From positions 124,001 to 188,000 of the forward strand of contig NZ_JACHTD010000004.1 in the NCBI RefSeq assembly GCF_014145665.1: DNA of 64,000 nt. Direction: 5' to 3'. Position 1 is the stretch's first letter. Each line of letters starts with the position of its first letter. Positions 51,332 through 60,459 of the stretch are shown here, one piece after another. This DNA is from Myroides sp. NP-2 (GTDB lineage: Bacteria; Bacteroidota; Bacteroidia; Flavobacteriales; Flavobacteriaceae). Position numbers and translations under genes: made by a program. The notes beneath the pieces are model-generated. The model saw only the letters and a list, made by a program, of their open reading frames with translations, was not told the DNA's origin and ran no database searches.

Positions 51332-52237
51332 ATGAAAACAGCTGTATTTATAATGTACTGTATGCTGATTTTGTGTGGTTTATCGCTACACGCACAGGAT
51401 CATTTAAGAGGGGAGTTTAAGGTGGATTACGTTCCCTTTTCCAATTATGTCAGACCTATAGACAGTGTGAAAACTCCCGCACAAACAGATTTTAGACGCG
51501 TAGAATTAAATATTGAAATACCGTTGTCTACGCGTATGGATCACAGGGGTAAACCGCGCACATGGTCTTTCGTTGCACAAGGGGCCTATGCCAAGATGCA
51601 GCATAGGCGTTATGAGGAAGATTTGTTTCCCACGGAATTGTTAAATGCCCAGATTGGATTTAAACACTTCCGATCGATTAGTGACTCGTGGTCTTTATTA
51701 ATGATGGGAACTGTAGGGGTTTATGCTGATCGAAAAGAAATTAGGTCTGAAGCAATTTTAGGTCAAGGCGGTGTATTTTTTATCAAACACTTTAACGACA
51801 ATGTCGCTTTGGGGGTTGGTCCAGTCTTAACGAATAGCTTTGGTGTTCCTATGGTCTTGCCTGGAATCTATTTTAGTTGGGAAACCCATGGTGATTTCTT
51901 CGTTCGCGTTGCTTTCCCTCAAGGGGCGGAATTTGGTTATAAAGTAAGTGAAATCGTCGATCTGAAAGTAGCAGTCGATTTACAAGGGATGACTGCTAAC
52001 ATTAAGAAAGACGACAAAGATATTTTGTTGGGATTTCAGCAGATTGTCGCGGGATTCCGACCGGAGTTCAAGTTTAACAAAAACCTCACTCTATCACTAA
52101 CTACAGGTAGTTCGTTGGTACGCTCGTTTTCTTTTAATGAACGAAAAATAAAGAATATTTTTAAGGAGAAGAAAGAAGCAGATCCCCGATTTACTACTAC
52201 GTTTTATGGAGCTGTTAAGTTGAGGTGGAGTTTGTAA
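51332..52237 (+). CDS. DUF6268-like outer-membrane protein
   Basis: The start is taken at MKTAVFIMYCMLILCG (301 residues), which gives a clean signal peptide ending at LHAQD; the frame extends 35 codons upstream without signal-like character. The mature part is beta-rich with repeated aromatic-ended strands typical of a porin-like barrel and ends FYGAVKLRWSL. The divergent MocR gene suggests shared regulation. The substrate is unknown. Confidence 0.78.
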   Translation: MKTAVFIMYCMLILCGLSLHAQDHLRGEFKVDYVPFSNYVRPIDSVKTPAQTDFRRVELNIEIPLSTRMDHRGKPRTWSFVAQGAYAKMQHRRYEEDLFPTELLNAQIGFKHFRSISDSWSLLMMGTVGVYADRKEIRSEAILGQGGVFFIKHFNDNVALGVGPVLTNSFGVPMVLPGIYFSWETHGDFFVRVAFPQGAEFGYKVSEIVDLKVAVDLQGMTANIKKDDKDILLGFQQIVAGFRPEFKFNKNLTLSLTTGSSLVRSFSFNERKIKNIFKEKKEADPRFTTTFYGAVKLRWSL

Positions 52238-52261
52238 GTGAAGTATTGAAATACAAGGAGT

Positions 52262-52310
52262 AAAAGGGCTATTTTAAAGTAAAGGTATATTGCTTTAAAA
52301 TAGCCCTTTT
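52262..52310. terminator. Bidirectional terminator
   Basis: An 18-base perfect stem (52262-52279 with 52293-52310, core GGGCTATTTTAAAG) with a 13-base loop, between the convergent DUF6268-like and LytTR genes. Confidence 0.92.
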
Positions 52311-52314
52311 GGTC

Positions 52315-53055
52315 TTATTTACTCAGTAAATTCTTGTAGATAATATCGTTGAGTAAAGCTTCTTTTCGAAGTCGAGCTAAAGGCAGTTGGGTGTTGTTAA
52401 TCAAAACCCTATTCCCTGAAATTGAACAAATGTGATTGACGTTAATCAAATACGATTTGTGTATGCGGAAGAAGTGTTCTTTGGGAAGTAATTCTTCCAA
52501 AGCTACCATGGTTTGGTGAATGACATAACTCTTCTGATGGGTGTGTATTTTCACGTAATTTTGCATGGCTTCAATGTAGAAAATATCGGGCCATTGAATT
52601 TTGACAAAGCTATCTTCGTGTTTTATAAACATTGTGCTGTCGGCGAGTCCGACTTCTTCTTTGTTTTGGTTTTTGAGCTCGTATAGTTCTTTGGCTTTTA
52701 AAGCTGCTTGATAAAATCGTTTGAACCCAATAGGTTTTAAGAGGTAATCCACGATTTGCAAGCGATAACCATCCAAGGCGTGTTCAGAATAGGCAGTTGT
52801 GAAAATTACTAAGGGCGGGTTGCTAATTGATTCTAAGAAGTCAATGCCTGATAAATAGGGCATATTGATGTCTAGGAAGAGTAAATCGAACTTTTCATTG
52901 CTAATTAGTTCCTGAGCTTCAAGTGCTGATCCGCAAGAGGCTTTGGTTGATAAGAAATCAACTTTGGCAATGTAATCGACGATAGATCGTCGGGCTAAAG
53001 GCTCATCGTCAATGACTAAACAGTTGAGCAAATGGGGGCTTTTAGGTGTTAGCAT
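52315..53055 (-). CDS. LytTR-family response regulator
   Basis: A 246-residue protein. The receiver has DDEPLAR at residues 16-22, Asp in LLFLDINMPYLSG (about 58) and lysine in LLKPIGF. The C-terminal LytTR DNA-binding domain (about 140-245) includes IFYIEAMQNYVKIHT and FFRIHKSYLINVNHI. The start lies within the end of the kinase gene (14-base overlap), so the pair is coupled. Confidence 0.94.
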   Translation of the reverse strand: MLTPKSPHLLNCLVIDDEPLARRSIVDYIAKVDFLSTKASCGSALEAQELISNEKFDLLFLDINMPYLSGIDFLESISNPPLVIFTTAYSEHALDGYRLQIVDYLLKPIGFKRFYQAALKAKELYELKNQNKEEVGLADSTMFIKHEDSFVKIQWPDIFYIEAMQNYVKIHTHQKSYVIHQTMVALEELLPKEHFFRIHKSYLINVNHICSISGNRVLINNTQLPLARLRKEALLNDIIYKNLLSK

Positions 53056-54115
53056 GGGCGTGATTTAAATTAATTTGAAGTGAAACCGCGTAGTTGTCTT
53101 CACCTGTTGTAATGGTTAAAAAGTGTTGATCGGGATATTGAATTTTTAGCCGTTCAGTAATATTGGCAATGCCGATGCCACCTTGTTGTTTTTCTCGTTT
53201 AAAACGAGGGTTGTACGAATTTTCAATATCCAAATGTAAGACATTTTGTTTTTCGATACAGCTCATGCGCACATAGCCTTGTTGATGGGGTAAGCGGGAG
53301 ACATGTTTAAAGGCATTTTCAATCAAGGGAACCAACAGTAAAGGCACAATTTTCAGCTGTCTATTGTCAATTTCCCACGTGCATGTAACGGCTAATTCGT
53401 CTTGCCAGCGCACTTGTTCGATGGCGACTAAATCTTGTAAATAGCGCATTTCCTGATGAAGGAATACCTGTTTTTGGTTGCATTCATACAGCTGATAACG
53501 CAAAATATCGGAGAATTTTAGTAAAACAGTTGACGCGAGTTCAACGTTGTTTTGCATGAGAATGTGAATGTGATTGAGGACGTTAAACATCAAATGAGGG
53601 TTGATTTGATCCTGAAGTAGTTTGATTTGGGCTTCTAGGTGTTCTTGTTTCAACTTGGCATTGAGTTGTTCGATTTTGTAGTGTTCTTCATAGAAGCGTA
53701 TACCACAGGTTGTTGTAACAACGGCCATGGCTGAGGGAAAAGAACTAAATAGGCGATGTACGTAGTACTCTCTCCATGAAGAGGCTTGCATGTCAGCTAA
53801 CATTGCCGTATCATCAATAAAGTAGGGAAATAGTGTAAAGCACAGTGACATCAATGCGTTGAGAACTAATATACCCACAAAGAATAAGACAATAAAACGC
53901 TTCATTTTTCCTTCTTTTAGGGCTTTAGGCAAGGCGACATCGCTCAAGTAATGTGAGATGCTGATGAAACAGAGCATCATCACTGCACATTGCAATAGCC
54001 AGTAAAGCGGACGATTATGGGCGTGAACAAACGGCCATACAGAAAGGGCGATTATAGACCAAAAAAGAATAAAAAACAACCTTTTGTGTTTCGTTATATT
54101 TATCGTTGGATGCAT
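53042..54115 (-). CDS. LytS-type sensor histidine kinase
   Basis: A 357-residue protein with four membrane helices in the first 145 residues. A short coiled coil (EQLNAKLKQEHLEAQIKLLQDQ) leads to the kinase motif QINPHLMFNVLNHIH (about residue 172) with the phospho-acceptor His. The ATPase region is VPLLLVPLIENAFKHV and GIGIANITERL. The signal is unknown; such pairs in Bacteroidota often regulate nearby envelope genes, and an outer-membrane barrel is the next gene. Confidence 0.93.
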   Translation of the reverse strand: MHPTINITKHKRLFFILFWSIIALSVWPFVHAHNRPLYWLLQCAVMMLCFISISHYLSDVALPKALKEGKMKRFIVLFFVGILVLNALMSLCFTLFPYFIDDTAMLADMQASSWREYYVHRLFSSFPSAMAVVTTTCGIRFYEEHYKIEQLNAKLKQEHLEAQIKLLQDQINPHLMFNVLNHIHILMQNNVELASTVLLKFSDILRYQLYECNQKQVFLHQEMRYLQDLVAIEQVRWQDELAVTCTWEIDNRQLKIVPLLLVPLIENAFKHVSRLPHQQGYVRMSCIEKQNVLHLDIENSYNPRFKREKQQGGIGIANITERLKIQYPDQHFLTITTGEDNYAVSLQINLNHAHANT

Positions 54116-54279
54116 GAGATCGATCGTATTTAAACTACAAAGGTAAATAAATGATAATCGTTTGATTCACGGACGTGTAATTTGACCACTGGTGGGTATA
54201 AATTGACAAATGGTAGAGGTGAATACCTATTCGCCTCTACCATAAACTTAATTTAGAACCATTCCCTATAGTGCATCGA

Positions 54280-54870
54280 CTATAAGAACATATAACTTAG
54301 ACCTATTTGTAAATGATTAGATTTGGATTTAATATCTTTTGAAAGGTTGTTTAAACTGCGAGAATATTTTAGCTCTACAACAAAATCTCCCACGGTTACG
54401 CCAGCGCCAATTTGCGCTTTTACGTTGTTTTTATTGAGGCTATAGTCAAATCGTTCGAGGTTTTCCGTGAGCTTTAGCTGGTCGTCTATGATCTGACTGT
54501 AAATTCCTCCTGCTAAAACGTGTACTTTAACTTTTTGTACGTCCAAAAGCGTATAGCCTAGGGCAATGGGAATATCGATACTCTTCCATTTTGCTCGATG
54601 AACAAACGCGTGTTCCACGGGCGATTTTGATTCGCTATACAATAAGTCCGTCTGAATAAAAAGCCGGTCGAAGTGGTACTGCGTGGTAATCCCCGCAGAA
54701 AATCCTTGTGCACTAGAGGTACTCAAGTTTTTTAAGTTACCCGCGATATTGGCGTGATTAGAGGAAACTTTCACCCCTAAGCGAAAGGGATGTTGTGCTT
54801 TTTGTGCTGAAGCGTCTAAACTGCATAATGCCAGCGTACAAGCACACAAACTAAAGATAGTTGCTTTCAT
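54280..54870 (-). CDS. Outer-membrane beta-barrel (porin-like) protein
   Basis: A 196-residue protein with a signal peptide to DASAQ (about residue 23). The start of the mature part, PFRLGVKVSSNHANI, and end YSRSLNNLSKDIKSKSNHLQIGLSYMFL fit the small Bacteroidota eight-strand barrel family. It is transcribed alone from a 131-base spacer and followed by a 164-base spacer to the kinase gene. Confidence 0.82.
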   Translation of the reverse strand: MKATIFSLCACTLALCSLDASAQKAQHPFRLGVKVSSNHANIAGNLKNLSTSSAQGFSAGITTQYHFDRLFIQTDLLYSESKSPVEHAFVHRAKWKSIDIPIALGYTLLDVQKVKVHVLAGGIYSQIIDDQLKLTENLERFDYSLNKNNVKAQIGAGVTVGDFVVELKYSRSLNNLSKDIKSKSNHLQIGLSYMFL

Positions 54871-55001
54871 GTTTTACATTTATATTGATGCAGCAAAGAA
54901 CCTTCAGTTTGAGTAATAGACCAATCTTCTTTGACCTAAGGTCGCTAGGCTTTGATCACAATTCACAAATCGCGGTCCACTGAAATAGAAGGGAGTTGTA
55001 C

Positions 55002-56537
55002 TTATTCAAAAATATTCATCTGCTCGTCGTATATTGGGCTTTCAAGGTTTGAAAAATGTAGGACACTGTGAAAGACGTGATGTTGAGAAAGCTGGGAATA
55101 GGGTTTTACTTTTTGATTGGCGTCGCCTACCCAAACGATAAAGGGAATTTCATACTGTTCTTTAGGGGCTATATGCAGGGGCAATCCATGCATATACAGG
55201 CTGTTTTCTCCCAATGATTCACCGTGATCGGATACAAAAATCAGGCTGCGCTTGTAGTCGGGAAAGTCTTTGAGAACTTCAATTACCCGGTGGAGTATAT
55301 AGTCTGTATACACAATTGTGTTGTCATAGGCGTTGATTAGTTCTTCTTGTGAACAGTTAGCCAGCTCAACACTATTGCATACGGGTTTAAAAACTTCAAA
55401 AGAGGGAGGATATTTGCTGCTATAGGTCGGACCATGGCTTGTACTGCTGTGTAAGACAAGTAGTATTTTATCTTTTGTACTGCCTGCAATATCTTCCTTT
55501 AATCCAGTTAGGAGTACTTCATCATATGCACAGGCATCATTACTGCAATTTCGTATCAAGGTTTCTTTGTTTTGGTAGTTGAGAATGTGGAGGGGCGGTT
55601 CTCCCCAATTGGTCGTTTTCCAAATAACATCCACCTGATTGCGGTACAAATAGTTGGGTAAGATTTCGTATAAATCATCCGTATCCTTGTAGTCCAAAAT
55701 GCTTTTTACCCCTGCTGTTGTATAGGTAGCAGACGAATTGGCTTTAAAGGGATAGATATTTTCTGTTTGAGAAAGCAAGGGATTCGTATTTTTGGCGTAC
55801 CCATAAAGAGAAAAGTTTTGACGTCTTGCGGATTCGCCAATAACTAAGATAACTACTGCTTTTTGCGGGTCATCTATGGCGTTTTGCCTGTTCTTCGCAT
55901 CGGGTAATTGAATTTCTTTCTTGTTTTTTTGCGCTTGATGTGCGTAATGCAAAGCGGTGTTGACTACGTAGGACCAAGGCATTGCCAAGCCCCCCAATTG
56001 CTTAGAATGCTTGTCTATCCAAAGGATGTTTTTGGCATTGATGAACACCATCAACAGCAGGATTGTCAGAGCCGTACCACTGCGCCAAAGTATGGTTTGT
56101 AGTTTTTCTTTTTTAGTTTTCAGTTTAAAGAGCAAAAAACTAGGTATGCCCCCTAAGAGGAGTGTGTATAACACAAGTTTCCATGAGAAAAAACTGCTAG
56201 ATTCCTCTAAATTAGTGTTTAATACATTGGAAATCATACTTTCATCTACAAGAATGTGATAGGTGTGAACAAAGTAAACCGCTACAGCGTTCAGTAGAAA
56301 AAAGAGGGAGAGTACGATTTTACCCATTCGACGGGAGAGGGAGAACAACAAGTAGAAAGCAAAAAAGTTAGCTGTAAGCATAACCACAACTAAACTAAGG
56401 AGGAGTAGTAGCCGGGTGACTATCCCAGATGTAAGCTGTTGATAGGCGAAATCAAAGAATGCAAAGTGAAACAACAAGGTGTTGAGTCCACTCATCCAAA
56501 GGGCAATCAGTGAGGTTGTAGGTTTATTTTTGAACAT
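55002..56537 (-). CDS. EptA-like phosphoethanolamine transferase
   Basis: Start at MFKNKPTTS (511 residues), overlapping the PAP2 gene end by 14 bases. Five membrane helices fill residues 10-170. The periplasmic sulfatase-fold catalytic domain has the metal site IGESARRQNFSLYGY, nucleophile Thr in NSSATYTTAGVKS, and FVSDHGESLGENSLYMHG near the C-terminus. It moves phosphoethanolamine from phosphatidylethanolamine to lipid A, which lowers affinity for cationic peptides. Pairing with a lipid phosphatase suggests replacement of lipid A phosphate charge. Confidence 0.9.
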   Translation of the reverse strand: MFKNKPTTSLIALWMSGLNTLLFHFAFFDFAYQQLTSGIVTRLLLLLSLVVVMLTANFFAFYLLFSLSRRMGKIVLSLFFLLNAVAVYFVHTYHILVDESMISNVLNTNLEESSSFFSWKLVLYTLLLGGIPSFLLFKLKTKKEKLQTILWRSGTALTILLLMVFINAKNILWIDKHSKQLGGLAMPWSYVVNTALHYAHQAQKNKKEIQLPDAKNRQNAIDDPQKAVVILVIGESARRQNFSLYGYAKNTNPLLSQTENIYPFKANSSATYTTAGVKSILDYKDTDDLYEILPNYLYRNQVDVIWKTTNWGEPPLHILNYQNKETLIRNCSNDACAYDEVLLTGLKEDIAGSTKDKILLVLHSSTSHGPTYSSKYPPSFEVFKPVCNSVELANCSQEELINAYDNTIVYTDYILHRVIEVLKDFPDYKRSLIFVSDHGESLGENSLYMHGLPLHIAPKEQYEIPFIVWVGDANQKVKPYSQLSQHHVFHSVLHFSNLESPIYDEQMNIFE

Positions 56538-57351
56538 AGACTTTTGCAATTTTATAAGAGGAATAGGTTACGCTCACTAGCGCACAATAGTATATGAATA
56601 GGTTGTCCTGGAGAATCCGCACGATGAGGGCGATGCTACAACAAAGCAATAAAAGCAGCAAAAGGGGATAATATTTTTTTTGGTGGATCCAGGGCCATAA
56701 GGTGTATTTTTGAGTAATACATACTCCTAGAAGTCCTGATAAATAGCCCAATATGCAACCAATGATCACATCTAAGGGGTAATGGGCTCCAACGGCAACA
56801 CGTGTAAAGGCAAAGAGCAACCCCATGCTTATCGCACAAATGAAATAGGGAAGGCGGTAGCTTGCATTTTTGGGAACAAGGGTAAATAACAAGACTGTCA
56901 GGATCGTAAAAATAGTAATCGAATGACCAGAGGGACAACTAGTAGAACCTATTAATTTTTCGCCAATTATGGTAAAAGTTTTATAATCAAATATTTTGGC
57001 TGGTCTAGGAATGGAAAAGCTCTCTTTTAATGAAAGGGTTAACAGCATAGAAATTAGTAAAGCCGTGATAATGGATTCCCATATTTTTGGAGCATAACGC
57101 AGTAAAAACGTCAGAAAAGATAGAAATATCATGGCATCTCCAATTTGTGTTAAGTTGAAGATCATTTGTGGATGTTCTTTTAAGTAGGCATTGATAAAAT
57201 AAAACCATTCTTTCTGTATGTAGATATACCCTTTTACCGAAAGTGCATCCCAATGATACAGCAGCAGGGCAATAGCGCACAATAGGAGTATAGGTGCGAT
57301 AAATAAGATATATCGCGGTTGGTGGGTGGTAGTTGAAATGTATTTGTTCAT
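56524..57351 (-). CDS. PAP2-family membrane phosphatase (LpxE/LpxF-like candidate)
   Basis: Start at MNKYISTTTHQPRY (275 residues); the frame upstream adds 16 residues of low likeness. Six membrane helices carry the three PAP2 motifs: K-x6-RP in KESFSIPRP, CPSGHS and TRVAVGAHYPLDV. In this context a lipid A or undecaprenyl phosphate phosphatase is likely. It is the first gene of a two-gene operon with the phosphoethanolamine transferase. Confidence 0.9.
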   Translation of the reverse strand: MNKYISTTTHQPRYILFIAPILLLCAIALLLYHWDALSVKGYIYIQKEWFYFINAYLKEHPQMIFNLTQIGDAMIFLSFLTFLLRYAPKIWESIITALLISMLLTLSLKESFSIPRPAKIFDYKTFTIIGEKLIGSTSCPSGHSITIFTILTVLLFTLVPKNASYRLPYFICAISMGLLFAFTRVAVGAHYPLDVIIGCILGYLSGLLGVCITQKYTLWPWIHQKKYYPLLLLLLLCCSIALIVRILQDNLFIYYCALVSVTYSSYKIAKVYVQK

Positions 57352-57766
57352 GTTCAAGAGGTTAGCAGTATTAGTTGTTTCTTTTTCGTACGTGTACAAC
57401 TAGCATATGTCCCTATCATCGCTAAATAAGAAGGATAAAAATCCTTTTATTCAGGAGGGATCTTAGTCGTTAAAAAAGAGAAAAAAACATCCAAGCAGAC
57501 TGAACAAGAGCTATACCACCTTTAGAAGAAATGGAAGGTTTGGGATGAACTGATTTGAATAGTAGATAAGATTGTAGAAAAATAGTTGTTTATTATATAT
57601 GGCAAACAGTGAATCAGTTCATGGTTGACCCCTCCTTAAAAAACGATATAGTGAATAATGGGATTGTAAATAATAACTATATAGTTCTAATAGGCCAGGA
57701 CTAGGATTAAAACTTTTCTTTTGTCTTTTTTTTTCCTACATTAGGCGCTACTAAATTGCAAAGTAC
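57352..57766. other. Intergenic stretch with an inverted repeat pair
   Basis: No gene is supported. ATGAACTGATT at 57545-57555 is the exact reverse complement of AATCAGTTCAT at 57612-57622, enclosing 56 bases. The ends could belong to a small decayed element or form a long-range RNA stem. The PAP2 promoter must lie at the left end. Confidence 0.45.
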
Positions 57767-57964
57767 ATGAAGTTTACAATCGGATTTGTTGTAGGAGTAT
57801 TAGCTCTCATTGTTTTTATGAGCACTAGAGCAAATGACTTGAAGAAAGAGGTAGCTAAGCCGTCTTTGGAACTTGTAATGGCCGATTCTTTGCGAGAAAC
57901 ACGTGTAAAAACTCAAGTATTTGACGAGTATTTACGCGTTAAATTTGATCAATGTACACCTTAA
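57767..57964 (+). CDS. Small hypothetical protein with N-terminal helix
   Basis: A 65-residue frame with a hydrophobic N-terminal helix (FTIGFVVGVLALIVFM) followed by a charged tail ending in Cys-Thr-Pro. It could be a small membrane or exported peptide. The ribosome site is weak and there are no neighbours on the strand closer than the purA-like gene, so it may be spurious. Confidence 0.45.
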   Translation: MKFTIGFVVGVLALIVFMSTRANDLKKEVAKPSLELVMADSLRETRVKTQVFDEYLRVKFDQCTP

Positions 57965-58049
57965 ATTGTCGTTGATCAGTTCTAAACGTGCTGGTCTATA
58001 GTGTTTTATTGTAAAATAGAACAGTATTTCCTTTTTTGTCATTTGACAA

Positions 58050-58079
58050 TTGCCCCCTTCATTAGCCAGCTTATTTTTG
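58050..58079 (+). promoter_or_regulatory. Promoter of the purA-like pseudogene
   Basis: TTG (58050-58052), 19 bases, then TATTTTTG (58072-58079): a full Bacteroidota promoter match, 35 bases before the ATG. The truncated gene is probably still transcribed, toward the restriction operon on the other strand. Confidence 0.7.
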
Positions 58080-58113
58080 TTGTTTAACATTCAAAACAAT
58101 AAACAAGAGGCAT

Positions 58114-58998
58114 ATGGATATTTTAGTTGGACTCCAATGGGGAGATGAAGGAAAAGGCAAATTCATTGATCACATTTGCAGTAGGTATGACGTAATTGCG
58201 CGTTTTAATGGAGGTGCAAATGCTGGTCATAGCATCTATTACCACAAGCAAAAAGTAACGTTGAAATTATTGCCATCAGGTGTTTTTTATCCCCAGACCC
58301 TCAATGTTATTGGGACGGGTGTTGTGGTTAATCCAATTCAATTGCAAGAAGAGTTAGCTGTATTGTGTAGGCTTGATCCGACTTTAAATGTATCAGAGCG
58401 CTTGATGATCTCGGCCAAGGCGCATTTGGTTCTTCCCACCCACAAGTATTTTGATATCGTTTACGAAGAAAATCCAGATTATCGCACAATTGGAACAACA
58501 AAAAATGGAATTGCTCCCGCTTATGCCCATAAGATCTTACGTCAGAATTTGCGTGTAGGTGATGTATATAGCGCTCAATTTGAGGCAGATTTCCGTTCTA
58601 TTACACAGCGCCACTATCGCGAACTAGAGGCTTTCGGTTGTACCTTGCCTGCGTATGAGGATTTGGTAGAGGAGTTCCTATCAGCTGTAGCGTTTGTAAA
58701 AAAACTGTCGATTGTTGATACGGAATTGTATGTGAATCAAGCCTTAAACGAAGGAAAAAAAGTGTTGGCAGAAGGAGCTCAAGCCAGCATGTTAGATATT
58801 GATCACGGGACGTATCCCTATGTGACGTCTTCGAGTACAATTGCTGGAGGTGCTTGTACTGGATTGGGGGTTTCACCAACCAAAATAGGCGAGATTTATG
58901 GTGTACTAAAAGCGTATACCACTCGTGTGGGAGAGGGTATTTTCCCGATACAATATCTTATATCTGTTGATTTACAATTAGTTATGCAAGTTATGTGA
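58114..58998 (+). pseudogene. Second purA-like gene, 3'-truncated at restriction island
   Basis: The frame has 294 codons. The first 278 are PurA-like (GDEGKGK with Asp11, GGANAGHS with His39, LAEGAQASMLDIDHGTYP, AYTTRVGEG). After the FP at about 58947 the likeness stops and 16 unrelated residues follow. The missing third carries the IMP/aspartate loop and guanine-binding motifs, so it should be inactive. Before truncation it was already divergent from the intact purA (for example TTKNGIAPAY where PurA has GIGPxY, and AHK where it has MDK or EDK). The likely cause is insertion or deletion at the island edge. Confidence 0.85.
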
Positions 58999-59058
58999 TG
59001 CAGATGTGATGAGTAATCTTAAGATGATTTTTTTTAAGTAACTTTAAAAGGTAAGAAT

Positions 59059-60459
59059 CTAATTCTCTATCCAAGGTAATTTTACTCCCAATTTAAAAAC
59101 TTTGTGGTACGCCTTGATTTCTTGCTTTTTAAGGTTAATATTTTCTAATGATAGATCAGCTTCTCCTTTTTCAATATCTGGATAGATAATTAAACAGTCA
59201 ATATTCCTGTCATCTGTAATTTTTAGTTTTTCTCTTACCTTCTTTAAACGAGCGTATCCTGCAACTTGTCGAATATCTTGATGTAAATGACCGTTATTAT
59301 AATGTAATTTGTATTTAGCATCAATCACCATTTGAAAGTCTAAATGAGAAACCAATATATCTAAAGCATTACCATGTGTACTTAATTGATAATGTATCTC
59401 TTTTTTTGATGAAGTATTTTGCTCAATCATTTTACTAAATACATATAATTCAAACAATCTAGGCATATCAATCCAAAAAGGAGGTGTTGTTACTTTTTGT
59501 TGTGATGTTTGTGTTATGTTGTAAGCGAATCGCTTTAAAATGTAACTTCCAATTTGCAATGCATCTTTATACTCACTATAAAACGGATTGTATTTAATGT
59601 GTTTTAATTCTGTCTCTTTAATATTGTCTGAAATTAATTCAAAAGTAGGTCTACAATAGTCAACTGTTTGTTGAATCAAATTATAATTATGAGAAAGTAG
59701 TAACTTGTTGTTCTCTACATAACTTATCACAAACTTTAATACTTTCTTTAAAAAACGATTTTCTAAATGGTCTTCGCCAAATACTTGATATTCACAAAAA
59801 GTTGAAGTTAATCTATTTTTAAAAACATTTTGTTTAATATGTTGCCCTACTACTATTTTACCTTTTACTCGATTATTTAGGTTTTCTTGAATTTTATAAT
59901 AGCTCTTTTTTAAACCTTTTTTTACAATTGTTTTTAATGTCTGTAAAAAATGAATGATTAAAAAAGGAGTTAGTTTATCATCTTTTTGTTCTATTGCAAT
60001 TTGTTGGCTATCCCAATCAATTTGAACCAAATCTTTAACTTCACAATTGCTTTCTGTCACTGATGTTACCTGTAATAACATGCTTAAGTAATCTAATTCA
60101 TAGGGTTTATTTAGAAAATGTGATTCTTCAATAGATAAGCTACTGTCTTCATTGTCTAGTTCTTGTTTAAAGGATTGAATGCTTCTATTATTAACTTTAG
60201 GCTCCACATAAATGAATTTCCCCGTTTTGCCCAACCAATCAATACCAATACAATAATCTGCTTTTATTTCGTAAGCATCTTCTTTTTTCTTAAAAAGAAA
60301 GCGATAACTACTATTGTTAAATGATTTAGAAGTAATAGCATTACATTTCTCAAAATCAACATCTAAAAGTGATATCTCATCTATATTATCGGAGATTTCC
60401 ATATCCGATTGCTTCAATCGGATAAAAAAAGATTGATGTTCTGATAAACGTATTCCCAT
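59059..60459 (-). CDS. mcrC: McrC-family restriction endonuclease subunit
   Basis: A 466-residue protein of the McrBC 5-methylcytosine restriction family. The N-terminal beta-rich part (to about 120) binds McrB. The C-terminal nuclease has a PD-(D/E)xK pattern in ALDILVSHLDFQMVIDAKYK near residue 375. It cuts modified DNA when McrB translocates. The start overlaps the mcrB stop by one base (TAATG). It is last in the island's leftward operon and faces the truncated purA copy. Confidence 0.92.
   Translation of the reverse strand: MGIRLSEHQSFFIRLKQSDMEISDNIDEISLLDVDFEKCNAITSKSFNNSSYRFLFKKKEDAYEIKADYCIGIDWLGKTGKFIYVEPKVNNRSIQSFKQELDNEDSSLSIEESHFLNKPYELDYLSMLLQVTSVTESNCEVKDLVQIDWDSQQIAIEQKDDKLTPFLIIHFLQTLKTIVKKGLKKSYYKIQENLNNRVKGKIVVGQHIKQNVFKNRLTSTFCEYQVFGEDHLENRFLKKVLKFVISYVENNKLLLSHNYNLIQQTVDYCRPTFELISDNIKETELKHIKYNPFYSEYKDALQIGSYILKRFAYNITQTSQQKVTTPPFWIDMPRLFELYVFSKMIEQNTSSKKEIHYQLSTHGNALDILVSHLDFQMVIDAKYKLHYNNGHLHQDIRQVAGYARLKKVREKLKITDDRNIDCLIIYPDIEKGEADLSLENINLKKQEIKAYHKVFKLGVKLPWIEN

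Noticed and set aside
58114-58998. PurZ-like (2-aminoadenine) synthetase as the call for the second purA
   Set aside because: Asp of GDEGKGK is retained, whereas PurZ enzymes replace it; and the gene is truncated.
58948-59058. Attachment site or target duplication at the island edge
   Set aside because: Only one edge is in the window, so no repeat can be matched and no integrase gene is seen; recorded as a boundary only.
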